This document shows positions 7,296-15,356 of a DNA stretch of 64,000 nt, piece by piece. Below the pieces are notes generated by a model that was given only the letters and a program-made list of their open reading frames with translations, ran no database searches and had not been told where the DNA came from. Both the position numbers and the translations under genes were made by a program. The DNA is from Acidimicrobiales bacterium (GTDB lineage Bacteria; Actinomycetota; Acidimicrobiia; Acidimicrobiales; GCA-2861595): positions 18,844 to 82,843 of the forward strand of contig DATAIT010000100.1 of assembly GCA_036262515.1 (NCBI GenBank), written 5' to 3'. Numbering within the stretch: the first letter of the stretch is position 1; each line of letters opens with the position of its first letter.

Positions 7296-8564
7296 GTGGT
7301 CGCACACCACGAGGTGCTGGTCGTGGGCGGCGGCCCGGCCGGCGCCGCCTGCGCCTACTGGCTGGCGGAGGCGGGCCACGACGTCCTGGTGGTCGAGAAG
7401 AAGCGGTACCCGCGCGAGAAGACGTGCGGCGACGGCCTCACCCCCCGCTCGGTGAAGCAGCTTTACGACATGGGCCTGGCCGACGAGCTGGCCGGACACC
7501 ACCGCTTCGACGGGCTCCGCTCGATGGCGTTCGGACGGACCCTGGAGTTGCGTTGGCCCGACCATCCCGACTTCCCGTCGCACGGCTACGTCGTCACGCG
7601 CAAGGACCTCGACCACCTGGTCGCGCAGCGGGCCGAGAAGGCCGGCGCCACGGTCTGGCAGGAGTGCGAGGCCGTGCGCCCCCGGCTCGACGGCGAGCGG
7701 GTCACGGGCGCCCTGGTGCGGCGCACGGCGGACGGCGGCACCACGACCGAGGTCGAGGCGAGCTACGTGGTCGTGGCCGACGGTGCCAACTCCCGGTTCG
7801 GGCGGGCCCTCGGCACGAGCCGCGACCGTTCCGTGCCCATGGGCCTGGCCATCCGCGGCTACTACGAGTCACCCCGCCACGACGAGCCCTGGATCGAGAG
7901 CCACCTCGACATCCGCGACAAGACCGGCGCGGTGCTGCCCGGCTACGGGTGGATCTTCCCTGTGGGTGACGGGCGGATCAACGTGGGCGTCGGCCTCCTG
8001 TCCACGTCGAAGCGGTGGAAGTCGGTGAACACCTCCCACCTGATGGACTCGTTCGCCGCCTACGCGCCGGCGTCGTGGGGCATCCGGCCGGAGACCTCGT
8101 GCGGGGCACCGACCGGCGGCAAGCTCCCGATGGCGTTCTCGCTCTCCCCTACCATCGGGCCGACGCACCTGGTCATCGGCGACGCCGGTGGCGCCATCAA
8201 CCCCTTCAACGGCGAGGGCATCTGCTACGCCTACGAAACCGGCCGTATGGCGGCGGAGGCGGTGTCGAACGCCCTCTCCACCGACCGCCGGGCCCTGCTC
8301 GAGTACCCCGAGCGGGTGCGAGCCGAGTACGAGCTGTACTACAAGGTCGCGTGCGCCTTCGTGAAGATCATCGGCCACCCGTCCCTGATGCGGGCGATGG
8401 TGGGCACCGGGATGCGCTCGCGCACGCTGATGGAATGGGTGCTCCGGATCATGGCCAACCTGCTCCGCCCGGACGAGCTCGGCCCGGCCGAGGCCGCCTA
8501 CAAAGCGGTGGCGGCCATCGCCCGGCTGGCTCCGGGTCCTGCTCCCGCCCTCCGCGCCGGCTGA
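7296..8564 (+). CDS. geranylgeranyl reductase-family FAD oxidoreductase (menaquinone reductase-like)
   Basis: 422 aa from GTG 7296, seven bases after the cytochrome c stop. Residues 5-35 form the FAD-binding Rossmann motif (VLVVGGGPAGAACAYWLAEAG), followed by KTCGDGLTPRSV. A second FAD contact, GDAGGAINPFNGEGICYA, lies near 290. This is the geranylgeranyl reductase fold. Actinobacterial members next to respiratory genes saturate isoprene units of menaquinone (MenJ-type), which fits here. The substrate is inferred from family and neighbours. Confidence 0.9.
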   Translation: MVAHHEVLVVGGGPAGAACAYWLAEAGHDVLVVEKKRYPREKTCGDGLTPRSVKQLYDMGLADELAGHHRFDGLRSMAFGRTLELRWPDHPDFPSHGYVVTRKDLDHLVAQRAEKAGATVWQECEAVRPRLDGERVTGALVRRTADGGTTTEVEASYVVVADGANSRFGRALGTSRDRSVPMGLAIRGYYESPRHDEPWIESHLDIRDKTGAVLPGYGWIFPVGDGRINVGVGLLSTSKRWKSVNTSHLMDSFAAYAPASWGIRPETSCGAPTGGKLPMAFSLSPTIGPTHLVIGDAGGAINPFNGEGICYAYETGRMAAEAVSNALSTDRRALLEYPERVRAEYELYYKVACAFVKIIGHPSLMRAMVGTGMRSRTLMEWVLRIMANLLRPDELGPAEAAYKAVAAIARLAPGPAPALRAG

Positions 8565-8580
8565 TCCTGCCGGGTGGCTC

Positions 8581-8621
8581 TTGACACTGTCGGGCCGAGG
8601 TGCGAAGTTAACGTCGTTATC
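8581..8621 (+). promoter_or_regulatory. putative promoter and palindromic operator of the TetR gene
   Basis: TTGACA (8581-8586) is followed by the palindrome TAACGTCGTTA (8609-8619), extendable to 15 bases (8607-8621) with one mismatched pair. It lies about 90 bases before the tetR start. An inverted repeat there is the usual place for autoregulation by a TetR-family protein. No good -10 is visible. Confidence 0.45.
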
Positions 8622-8707
8622 CTTCTAGCCGCGGCCGTTGTGGCTGCAACAGGGAGTGGCCTGATGGGCGGCTGGCCGGGCGTCGAGACGGTGCGGGCAC
8701 CTCGATC

Positions 8708-9358
8708 GTGCCCGGGACGACGGTGACGGGGGCGCTGCCCGCCGATCCCTCCACCCGCCGGCCGAGGGCCCGGCGGGGTGAAGGCGACCGTCTGCGGGAG
8801 GAGATCCTCGACGCCACGTCCCAGCTGCTCCTCGAGACGGGCGACCACCAGGCGGTCAACATCCGGTCGGTGGCGAACGCCGTGGGGGTCACCCCCCCGT
8901 CGATCTACCTGCACTTCGCCGACAAGGCCGAGCTGATCAAGGCGGTGTGCGGCCGCCACTTCGCCTCGCTCGAGCAGTGCATCGAGGTGGCGGTGGCCGG
9001 CACGGAGGACCCGGGCGAGCAGCTGCGCCTCCGGGGTCGCGCCTACGTGCGTTTCGGGCTCGAGCACCCGGAGCAGTACCGCATCCTGTTCATGTCGAAG
9101 CAGGAGGCGACGCCGGGGCCACCCCACGAGGAGCTGCGGGCCGCGTCGGGCTTCACCGCCCTGGTGGACAACGTGGTGCGGGCGGCGGAGGCGGGCGCCA
9201 TCGCCGCGCCCGACCCCCTCCTGGTCGCCACCGGGCTGTGGACCGTGGTGCACGGGATCACGTCGCTCGCCATCTCGATCCCGCACTTCCCCGCCGTCGG
9301 CCTCGACGCCCTGCTCGACCACGTCCTCGAGGTCCACCGTCGCGGGCTGTGCCCCTGA
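8708..9358 (+). CDS. TetR-family transcriptional regulator
   Basis: 216 aa from GTG 8708. The first 23 residues are a Pro/Arg-rich tail. Residues 24-75 form the TetR helix-turn-helix (REEILDATSQLLLETGD ... ANAVGVTPPSIYLHFADKAELIKAV). The C-terminal domain (about 90-216) is the alpha-helical ligand-binding part, in which EHPEQYRILFMS and WTVVHGITSLA match the TetR_C families that bind acyl or aromatic ligands. The ligand is unknown. The palindrome upstream suggests self-control. It is transcribed away from the respiratory genes and begins a different functional block. Confidence 0.92.
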   Translation: MPGTTVTGALPADPSTRRPRARRGEGDRLREEILDATSQLLLETGDHQAVNIRSVANAVGVTPPSIYLHFADKAELIKAVCGRHFASLEQCIEVAVAGTEDPGEQLRLRGRAYVRFGLEHPEQYRILFMSKQEATPGPPHEELRAASGFTALVDNVVRAAEAGAIAAPDPLLVATGLWTVVHGITSLAISIPHFPAVGLDALLDHVLEVHRRGLCP

Positions 9359-9387
9359 GTACGGCATCTGTGGCCCTCACCTGCACG

Positions 9388-9393
9388 TAGCAT
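9388..9393 (+). promoter_or_regulatory. -10-like TAGCAT, leaderless promoter candidate
   Basis: TAGCAT ends 7 bases before ATG 9401, so the transcript would begin at the start codon. Confidence 0.5.
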
Positions 9394-9400
9394 CGCCGGA

Positions 9401-9691
9401 ATGGCGACACCGCTGCCCACCGGGGTCGGGGAGGCCGTTCTCACCCGCCCCGACGAAGAGCTCCGGACGGCCGAGCCCGAAGCGGCGCACATCGTGAAAT
9501 CCGACGGCGGCGACGCCGTGGCCCGCGTGCTCGAGGCGCGGATCCAGGGGACACCGCTCGAGGCGCTGTGCGGCACCGTCTTCGTCCCCCAGCGCGACCC
9601 CACCCGCCTGCCCCTCTGCCCCGTCTGCAAGGACATCTACGAGACGTACCGGGCGTTCAACGAAGGCCTTCCGGACAGCCCGGACAGCTGA
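9401..9691 (+). CDS. DUF3039 family protein
   Basis: 96 aa. The core ALCGTVFVPQRDPTRLPLCPVCKDIYE (residues 51-77) matches the actinobacterial DUF3039 family. C53, C69 and C72 may bind zinc, together with His 28 in AAHIVK. Function unknown. The start follows a TAGCAT hexamer by 7 bases. The gene is convergent with the unknown gene on the other strand. Confidence 0.88.
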   Translation: MATPLPTGVGEAVLTRPDEELRTAEPEAAHIVKSDGGDAVARVLEARIQGTPLEALCGTVFVPQRDPTRLPLCPVCKDIYETYRAFNEGLPDSPDS

Positions 9692-9705
9692 TCTCGCCTG
9701 CGTCC

Positions 9706-9726
9706 GGGCCGGCTCGGGTGCGGCCC
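9706..9726. terminator. hairpin between convergent genes
   Basis: GGGCCG-9-CGGCCC (6-bp stem) in the 54-base gap between two convergent genes; it could end transcription from either side. No U-tract. Confidence 0.4.
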
Positions 9727-9745
9727 CGGCGTGTACGGCGATCCC

Positions 9746-10396
9746 TTACGCCGGTGGCGCGTCGGCCTCTACCGGCTTGACCCGGCCAGCCGACGAGGTG
9801 TCGAGACCGGTCGTCGTGAGCACGCCCAGCACGATCGTCTCGCCGTCGGGGACGCCGACCGCCACGCCGAGCTGCGGGCGCTTCCCGAGGGCGGCAGCGG
9901 CCCCGCCCTCGACGACGGCGGCCACCAGCGCGACGGTGTATGCGAGCACGACCGGCCCGCCCACGATCGCCCGCACGTCGCCGTCCTCCGCCGCCGCCAG
10001 CGGCATGAGGGCACGAAGACCCGGGGCGGGTATGTAGCCCGCCGCCTCCCAGGTCTGGTCGGCGAGCCACCCGGGATCCGGGAAGCCGGGACCACCGCTG
10101 AGGGCGGCCATGGCCTCGAAACGGCCGGGGCTGTTTCCGCGCACGACGTACAGCCCGAACCAGATGCCGGCCAGGTCGTCCGGCGGCGGCCGTTCCTCGA
10201 ACTGGCGCACGAACCACGGGACGGCCTTGGCCACGTCGGCCGCGGTGTCGGTGGCGGCGATGGCGTCCCAAGCCGGCGAGGGCGCGTCGGCGGCCGCCAT
10301 GGCAACCACCTCGCCGAGCACCTCGGGCAGCGGGCGGGCGGCCCGGACCGACGCCAAGGCGGCGTCGAGGATGCGATCCGTGAGGTCGGTGCTCAT
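9746..10396 (-). CDS. conserved hypothetical protein
   Basis: 216 aa. No recognised domain. The first 60 residues are helical and Ala/Asp-rich; near 74-100 lies a segment with Trp, Gly and Tyr; the C-terminal third is hydrophobic (about 140-165, PVVLAYTVALVAAVVEGGA) and may be one membrane segment or a buried helix. It lies downstream of hemL on the same strand but has its own TANNNT hexamer (10403-10408) ending 6 bases before the ATG. No functional call is justified. Confidence 0.7.
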   Translation of the reverse strand: MSTDLTDRILDAALASVRAARPLPEVLGEVVAMAAADAPSPAWDAIAATDTAADVAKAVPWFVRQFEERPPPDDLAGIWFGLYVVRGNSPGRFEAMAALSGGPGFPDPGWLADQTWEAAGYIPAPGLRALMPLAAAEDGDVRAIVGGPVVLAYTVALVAAVVEGGAAAALGKRPQLGVAVGVPDGETIVLGVLTTTGLDTSSAGRVKPVEADAPPA

Positions 10397-10402
10397 GCGC
10401 CG

Positions 10403-10408
10403 AGCCTA
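10403..10408 (-). promoter_or_regulatory. -10-like TAGGCT, leaderless promoter candidate
   Basis: TAGGCT on the minus strand ends 6 bases before ATG 10396. Confidence 0.5.
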
Positions 10409-10476
10409 CGACGCCGCAGGCCCACCCCGGTCGGAGCGGGCGGGCGCGTCGCGGCGGGCGCGTCGCACCCGGCGTC

Positions 10477-11781
10477 CTACGGGGGAGGTGTCACCGTCGC
10501 GATCGCCGCCCGCGCCAGGTCGACCGTGCGCTCGATGTCCGATCGGCTGTGGGCCAGGCTCGGGAAGATCGCCTCGTACGGCCCGGGCGCCAGCGCCACC
10601 CCCCGCTCGAGCATCGCCCGGAAGAAGGCGGCGTAGAGACCGCTGCTGCACGACGCTCTTGCCTCGTCGTAGTCGCTGACCGGCCGGTCGGCGAAGAAGA
10701 GACCCACGAGCGGCCCGGCCACCGGCACCTGCACCTCGAACCCGGCCTCGGTGATCACCTCCGCCAGCGCCGGGCCCAGCTCCGCCGCCCGCCCGGCCAG
10801 CATCGTGTAGGCGGCGTCGTCGAGGAGGTCGAGCACGGCCAGGCCGGCGGCGGTGGCGAGCGGGTTCCCCGAGAGGGTTCCCGCCTGGTACACCGGGCCC
10901 ACGGGCGCGAGCGCCTCCATCACGTCGCGCCGCCCGCCGAACGCGGCCAGGGGCAGGCCGCCGCCGATGACCTTGCCGAACACCGACAGGTCCGGCCGCA
11001 CCCCGAAGGCGCCCTGGGCGCCGGCCGGCCCCAGCCGGAAGCCGGTGATCACCTCGTCGAACACGAGCAGCGCACCGGACCGGTCGCACGCGGCCCGAAG
11101 TCCCTCGAGGAAGCCGGGTACGGGCGGGACCAGGCCCATGTTGGCGGCGACCGGCTCGACGAGGACGCACGCCACGTCCGCGCCGATGTCGGGCACCTGG
11201 TTGTAGGGGAGCACGAGGGTGTCGGCCACGGCGCCGGCAGGGACTCCTGCGGACGCCGGGAGCCCGAGGGTGGCCACCCCGCTGCCACCGGCGGCGAGGA
11301 GCGTGTCGCTGTGCCCGTGGTAGCAGCCGGCGAACACCACCACCCGATCCCGCCCGGTGAAGCCGCGCGCCACCCGGACCGCGCTCATGGCCGCTTCCGT
11401 CCCGCTCGACACCAGCCGGACCATCTCGCAGCCGGGCACCCGGTCCCTGATGGCCTCGGCCAGCAGGACCTCGCGCTCGGTGGGCGCCCCGTAGCTGGTG
11501 CCGTCGCCGGCGGCCCGGCGGATCGCCTCCACCACGGCCGGGTGGGCGTGGCCGAGGATGGACGCCCCGTACGACTGCACGTAGTCGAGATAGCGGCGGC
11601 CCTCGACGTCCCAGACGTGGGCGCCCTCGGCTCGGGTCACGAAGTAGGGCGTGCCGCCGACGGAGCGGAACGAGCGCACGGGCGAGCTGACGCCGCCCGG
11701 GATGACCTCGCACGCCCGCTTGTAGAGCTGCTCGTTGCTGCTCGCCGTCGTTCCGGCCGTGGGGGTGGCGCGGTCAGCCAT
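10477..11781 (-). CDS. hemL: glutamate-1-semialdehyde 2,1-aminomutase
   Basis: 434 aa PLP enzyme that converts glutamate-1-semialdehyde to 5-aminolevulinate in the C5 heme pathway, directly after HemA. Visible motifs: VSSGTEAAMSA and CYHGHSD (cofactor pocket), FDEVITGFR, and FGKVIGGGLP, whose Lys forms the internal aldimine. Length matches the family. Its ATG overlaps the end of hemB by 8 bases, so it is the last gene of the rex-hem operon. Confidence 0.97.
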   Translation of the reverse strand: MADRATPTAGTTASSNEQLYKRACEVIPGGVSSPVRSFRSVGGTPYFVTRAEGAHVWDVEGRRYLDYVQSYGASILGHAHPAVVEAIRRAAGDGTSYGAPTEREVLLAEAIRDRVPGCEMVRLVSSGTEAAMSAVRVARGFTGRDRVVVFAGCYHGHSDTLLAAGGSGVATLGLPASAGVPAGAVADTLVLPYNQVPDIGADVACVLVEPVAANMGLVPPVPGFLEGLRAACDRSGALLVFDEVITGFRLGPAGAQGAFGVRPDLSVFGKVIGGGLPLAAFGGRRDVMEALAPVGPVYQAGTLSGNPLATAAGLAVLDLLDDAAYTMLAGRAAELGPALAEVITEAGFEVQVPVAGPLVGLFFADRPVSDYDEARASCSSGLYAAFFRAMLERGVALAPGPYEAIFPSLAHSRSDIERTVDLARAAIATVTPPP

Positions 11782-12760
11782 GGAGGGTCTCGGCCAACTC
11801 CCGGGCCAGGTAGGTGAGGATGACGTCGGCGCCCGCCCGCTTCATCGCCAGCGTGAGCTCGAGCGCCGTCGCCGGGCCGTCGACCCAGCCGCGGTCGGCC
11901 GCCGCCTTCAGCATGGCGTACTCGCCCGACACCGAGTACGCCGCGACCGGCACGTCGACGGCGGCGCGCACGGCGGCGATCACGTCGAGATAGGCGAGGG
12001 CGGGCTTCACCATCACCATGTCGGCACCCTCGGCCACGTCGGCCGCCACCTCGGCCAGCGCCTCTCGGGCGTTGCCGGGATCCTGCTGGTAGCTGCGGCG
12101 GTCGGCCTCGCCGCCGGTGATGGCCACGTCGACGGCGTCCCGGAAGGGGCCGTAGAGGGCGGAGGCGAACTTGGCCGCGTAGGCGAGGATGGCGGTCGTG
12201 GCGTAGCCCGCGCCGTCGAGCGCGGCGCGTATGGCGGCGACCTGGCCGTCCATCATCCCGCTCGGTGCCACCACGTCGGCTCCCGCCTCGGCCTGGGCGA
12301 CGGCGATGCGCTCGTACAGCTCCAGGGTGGCGTCGTTGTCCGGCTGGCCGGACCCGTCGAGGACGCCACAGTGGCCGTGGTCGGTGTACTCGTCGAGGCA
12401 CAGGTCGGCCATCAGCACGACCCGGTCACCGATCTCGTCGCGCAGGTCACGCAGCGCCACCTGCACGATGCCCTCGGGGTCCCACGCCGCCGACCCCCGG
12501 GGGTCCTTGGCGGCCGGGACGCCGAACAGGACGACGCCGGGCACACCCAGCTCGGCCAGCTCGCGCACCTCCTTCACGAGGGACTCGCGAGTGTGCTGCA
12601 CCACGCCGGGTAGCGAGGCGATCGGCGCCGGCTGGGCGATGCCCTCGCGCACGAACAGCGGGGCGACCAGGTCGTCGACACCGAGGCACGTCTCGGCCAC
12701 CAACCGGCGTAGTGCGGGGGTGCGGCGCAGGCGGCGCAGGCGCTGGGCGGGGAAGGCCAC
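11774..12760 (-). CDS. hemB: porphobilinogen synthase (delta-aminolevulinate dehydratase)
   Basis: 328 aa from GTG 12760, five bases after the cobA-hemD stop; the open frame continues upstream, but similarity begins here (RLRRLRRTPALRRLV). It condenses two 5-aminolevulinates. The Schiff-base lysines are in YAAKFASA and MVKPALAYLD. The metal loop reads DLCLDEYTDHGHCG, a segment that carries three Cys in zinc-type enzymes and Asp in Mg-type ones. Here only some Cys are kept, pointing to the Mg-dependent or mixed class. Confidence 0.96.
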   Translation of the reverse strand: MAFPAQRLRRLRRTPALRRLVAETCLGVDDLVAPLFVREGIAQPAPIASLPGVVQHTRESLVKEVRELAELGVPGVVLFGVPAAKDPRGSAAWDPEGIVQVALRDLRDEIGDRVVLMADLCLDEYTDHGHCGVLDGSGQPDNDATLELYERIAVAQAEAGADVVAPSGMMDGQVAAIRAALDGAGYATTAILAYAAKFASALYGPFRDAVDVAITGGEADRRSYQQDPGNAREALAEVAADVAEGADMVMVKPALAYLDVIAAVRAAVDVPVAAYSVSGEYAMLKAAADRGWVDGPATALELTLAMKRAGADVILTYLARELAETLHG

Positions 12761-12765
12761 GCCGG

Positions 12766-14226
12766 TCAGCGTACGGGGCCGAGTGCGTCGACCAACGCGC
12801 CCACCAGGCCGTCGAGGGTCGCCTCGGCCGCCGTCGCCGTGACGGCCAGCCCGGCGGCGCAGGCGGCCTCCGAGGTCACCGGGCCGATGCAGGCGACGAC
12901 GGGCGGGGTGGCGCCCGCCCCGGCGGCGGCGACCCACGCCGTCACCGACGACGCCGACGTGAACACGATGGCGTCGGCGCCCGTCGCCTCCGCCAGCCGA
13001 GCCGGCGCCACTGCCGCCGGCTCGGTGCGGTACGCCTCGACCACGTCGACCGTCCAGCCCCGCGCCCGCAGCCCGTCGGGCAGCACCTCGCGCCCCTCCG
13101 CCGCTCGCGGCACCAGGACGGCGGCCCCGCCGGCAGGAGGAGCGGGGAAGGCATCGAGCAGCGACTCGGCGACGAAGCGCGCCGGAACCAGGTCGGGCAC
13201 CAGGCCGTGGCGCGCCAGCGCGGCGGCGGTGCCGGGTCCGATGGCGGCGATGCAGGCCCCGCCGAAGGCCCGGCTGTCGTGCAGGGTGGCGAGGAAGGGG
13301 TCCACTGCGTTGGCCGAGGTGAACACCACCCACGCGTACAGATGGAGCCGGGCGGCGGCGGCCCGCAGGGCGGCGCCACCGTCATGGGCGGGAACGATGG
13401 CGATGGTGGGCACCTCGACCACCGCGGCACCGGCGGCCCGGAGGCGGTCTGCCAGCCCTCCTGCCTGGTGCGGGGCCCGGGTCACCACGATCCTCCGGCC
13501 GAAAAGCGGAAGACGCTCGAACCAGGCCAGGTCCAGACCGGCGACCCGGCCGACCACGATGGTGACCGGCGGCTCGAGCTCGGCATGGGGGAGCTCGAGG
13601 AGGGTCGTGCGCACGGTGCGCTGCTCCGGCCGGGTCCCCCACCGCACGGCCACGACGGGCGTCTCCGGCGCCAGGCCGCCGGCGATCAGGCGGGGCACGA
13701 AGTCGGCCCGGTGGGCGACGCCCATGAGCACCACGATTGTGCCGCCCGCCCGCCCGAGCGCCTCCCAGTCGGTGGGTCGGTCGGACCCGTGCTCGCGGTG
13801 CCCGGTCAGCACGGTGAACGAGGTGGACAGCCCCCGGTGGGTGAGGGGGACCCCCGCGTAGGCGGGGGCGGCGACGGCGGCGGACACGCCTGGCACCACC
13901 TCGAAGGCGACGCCCGCATCGAGGAGTGCCAGTGCCTCCTCCCCGCCCCGCCCGAACACGTAGGGGTCGCCGCCCTTCAGGCGGACGACGGCGCGCCCGG
14001 CCGCCCCGTGCGCCACGAGGAGCGCGTTGATGGCCTCCTGGTCGACGGGCCCGCCCGGGCGCTTTCCGACGTCGATGCGCTCCGCCGTCGCCGGAGCGAG
14101 GTCGAGCAACGACGCCGACGCCAGGCGGTCGTGCAGCACGACGTCGGCCCGGCCCAGCACCTCGGCGCCGCGCACCGTGAGGAGCCCCGGGTCCCCCGGG
14201 CCGGCCCCCACCAGGTACACCGTCAT
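12766..14226 (-). CDS. cobA-hemD: uroporphyrinogen-III C-methyltransferase / uroporphyrinogen-III synthase fusion
   Basis: 486 aa. Residues 1-240 are the SAM-dependent methyltransferase (CobA/SUMT): VYLVGAGPGDPGLLTVRG at the start, VVRLKGGDPYVFGRGGEE near 90, and PGVSAAVAAPAYAGVPLTHRG. Residues about 250-486 are HemD (GRRIVVTRAPHQAGGLADRL ... VFTSANAVDPF ... IAAIGPGTAAAL ... VFTSASSVTAW). The fusion makes uroporphyrinogen III and can divert it to precorrin-2 for siroheme or cobalamin. ATG 14226 is 24 bases after a 24-bp inverted repeat. Confidence 0.96.
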   Translation of the reverse strand: MTVYLVGAGPGDPGLLTVRGAEVLGRADVVLHDRLASASLLDLAPATAERIDVGKRPGGPVDQEAINALLVAHGAAGRAVVRLKGGDPYVFGRGGEEALALLDAGVAFEVVPGVSAAVAAPAYAGVPLTHRGLSTSFTVLTGHREHGSDRPTDWEALGRAGGTIVVLMGVAHRADFVPRLIAGGLAPETPVVAVRWGTRPEQRTVRTTLLELPHAELEPPVTIVVGRVAGLDLAWFERLPLFGRRIVVTRAPHQAGGLADRLRAAGAAVVEVPTIAIVPAHDGGAALRAAAARLHLYAWVVFTSANAVDPFLATLHDSRAFGGACIAAIGPGTAAALARHGLVPDLVPARFVAESLLDAFPAPPAGGAAVLVPRAAEGREVLPDGLRARGWTVDVVEAYRTEPAAVAPARLAEATGADAIVFTSASSVTAWVAAAGAGATPPVVACIGPVTSEAACAAGLAVTATAAEATLDGLVGALVDALGPVR

Positions 14227-14249
14227 CGGCCCTCCCCGGCCCGCCCGGC

Positions 14250-14301
14250 CGTTCTGGCAGCGGAAATCGACCGCTGGCGGTCGATTTCCGCTGCCAGAAC
14301 G
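14250..14301. repeat. 24-bp perfect inverted repeat inside the hem operon
   Basis: The arms, each starting CGTTCTGGCAGCGGAAATCG when read 5' to 3', are perfectly complementary over 24 bp around a 4-base loop (CTGG). It fills the gap between hemC and cobA-hemD. A related copy starts at 63957, so this is a dispersed element rather than a plain terminator. Confidence 0.9.
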
Positions 14302-14311
14302 AGGGCTGGGT

Positions 14312-15211
14312 TCACGCCAGGCCCCGGAGGCTGTCGAGGAGCCACGCGCCGCCGGACCGGTCGAGGAGGCGGCGGGCAAGGGCCCGGCCCAGCTCTTCCG
14401 GGTCGGTGCCGGTGTCGGTGCCCTGGAGGACGGTGTGGCCGTCAAGGCTCGCGATCATGGCGGTCAGGGTGAGATTGTCGCCCGAGCCGACGACGGCGTG
14501 GGCGGCGACGGGAAGGTCGCAGCCGCCGCCGAGCTCGCGGAGGTAGGCACGCTCGGCGTCGACGGCCAGGCGGGTGGGCCGGTGCTCCGACGCTCCCAGG
14601 GCGGCGAGGACGGCGACGTCGTCCGCCCGGGCCTCGAGGGCGAGCGCGCCCTGGCCGACCTGGGGCAGCATCACCGCGGGGTCGAGGACGTCGGCGACCT
14701 CGTGGCGGCCGAGACGGGCCAGGGCGGCGGCGGCCACCACGATGGCGTCGACGCCGGCGGCCTTTCGCAGGCGCGTCTCGATGTTGCCCCGCAGTCCGGT
14801 GAAGGTGAGGTCCGGGCGCAGCGATGCCAGCTGGGCCCGCCGGCGCACCGATCCGGTGGCGACCCGCGCACCGGCGGGCAGACCGGCGAGCGTGCAGCCC
14901 ACCAGGGCGTCGCGGGCGTCCTCCCGTTCGGGAACGGCGGCCAGCACCAGGCCGTCCGGCGTCAGCGCGGGCAGGTCCTTGGCCGAGTGGACGGCGAAGT
15001 CGGCCCGCCCGTCGAGGACGGCCGCCTGAACTTCCTTGACGAAGACGCCACGGCCGCCGATGTCCCAGATCGGCACGTCCTGGCGGCGGTCCCCCACCGT
15101 GTCGACCACGACCAGCTCGACCGGCTGGTCCAGCAGGCCCGCCACGTGTCTGGTCTGGGCGAGGGCCAGGGCGCTCCCGCGGGTGGCCGCCCGGAGCGCC
15201 CGGGACGTCAC
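14312..15211 (-). CDS. hemC: hydroxymethylbilane synthase (porphobilinogen deaminase)
   Basis: 299 aa from GTG 15211. It polymerises four porphobilinogens to hydroxymethylbilane. Visible: RGSALALAQT at the start, FAVHSAKDLP near 75, the substrate-binding RRRAQL and RGNIETRL, and GGGCDLPVAAHA near 240, whose Cys holds the dipyrromethane cofactor. Length is typical. The 145-base gap to hemA (15212-15356) shows no gene or clear signal. Confidence 0.97.
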   Translation of the reverse strand: MTSRALRAATRGSALALAQTRHVAGLLDQPVELVVVDTVGDRRQDVPIWDIGGRGVFVKEVQAAVLDGRADFAVHSAKDLPALTPDGLVLAAVPEREDARDALVGCTLAGLPAGARVATGSVRRRAQLASLRPDLTFTGLRGNIETRLRKAAGVDAIVVAAAALARLGRHEVADVLDPAVMLPQVGQGALALEARADDVAVLAALGASEHRPTRLAVDAERAYLRELGGGCDLPVAAHAVVGSGDNLTLTAMIASLDGHTVLQGTDTGTDPEELGRALARRLLDRSGGAWLLDSLRGLA

Positions 15212-15356
15212 CGGTGTACCCCTCCGGCGCAGCCGTGGAGCGCTACCCGCACGCGGGGCCTCTCAGGAGACCGCTGCGACGTTCGGAACCCGCTCGAGCG
15301 CCGTCATGCCTCGTCCTCCGACGCCGCGAACCTCGCACGCGTCTCCTTTCGGGGCA

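Noticed and set aside
10431..10470. Short direct repeat GCGGGCGCGTCGC in tandem after hemL as a regulatory array
   Set aside because: Only two GC-rich copies; such repeats are expected by chance at this base composition.
12265..14472. Long open frame of 735 codons on the plus strand opposite hemB/cobA-hemD
   Set aside because: It is antisense to two well-supported enzymes, extremely Arg/Gly/Pro-rich, and typical of GC-rich shadow frames.
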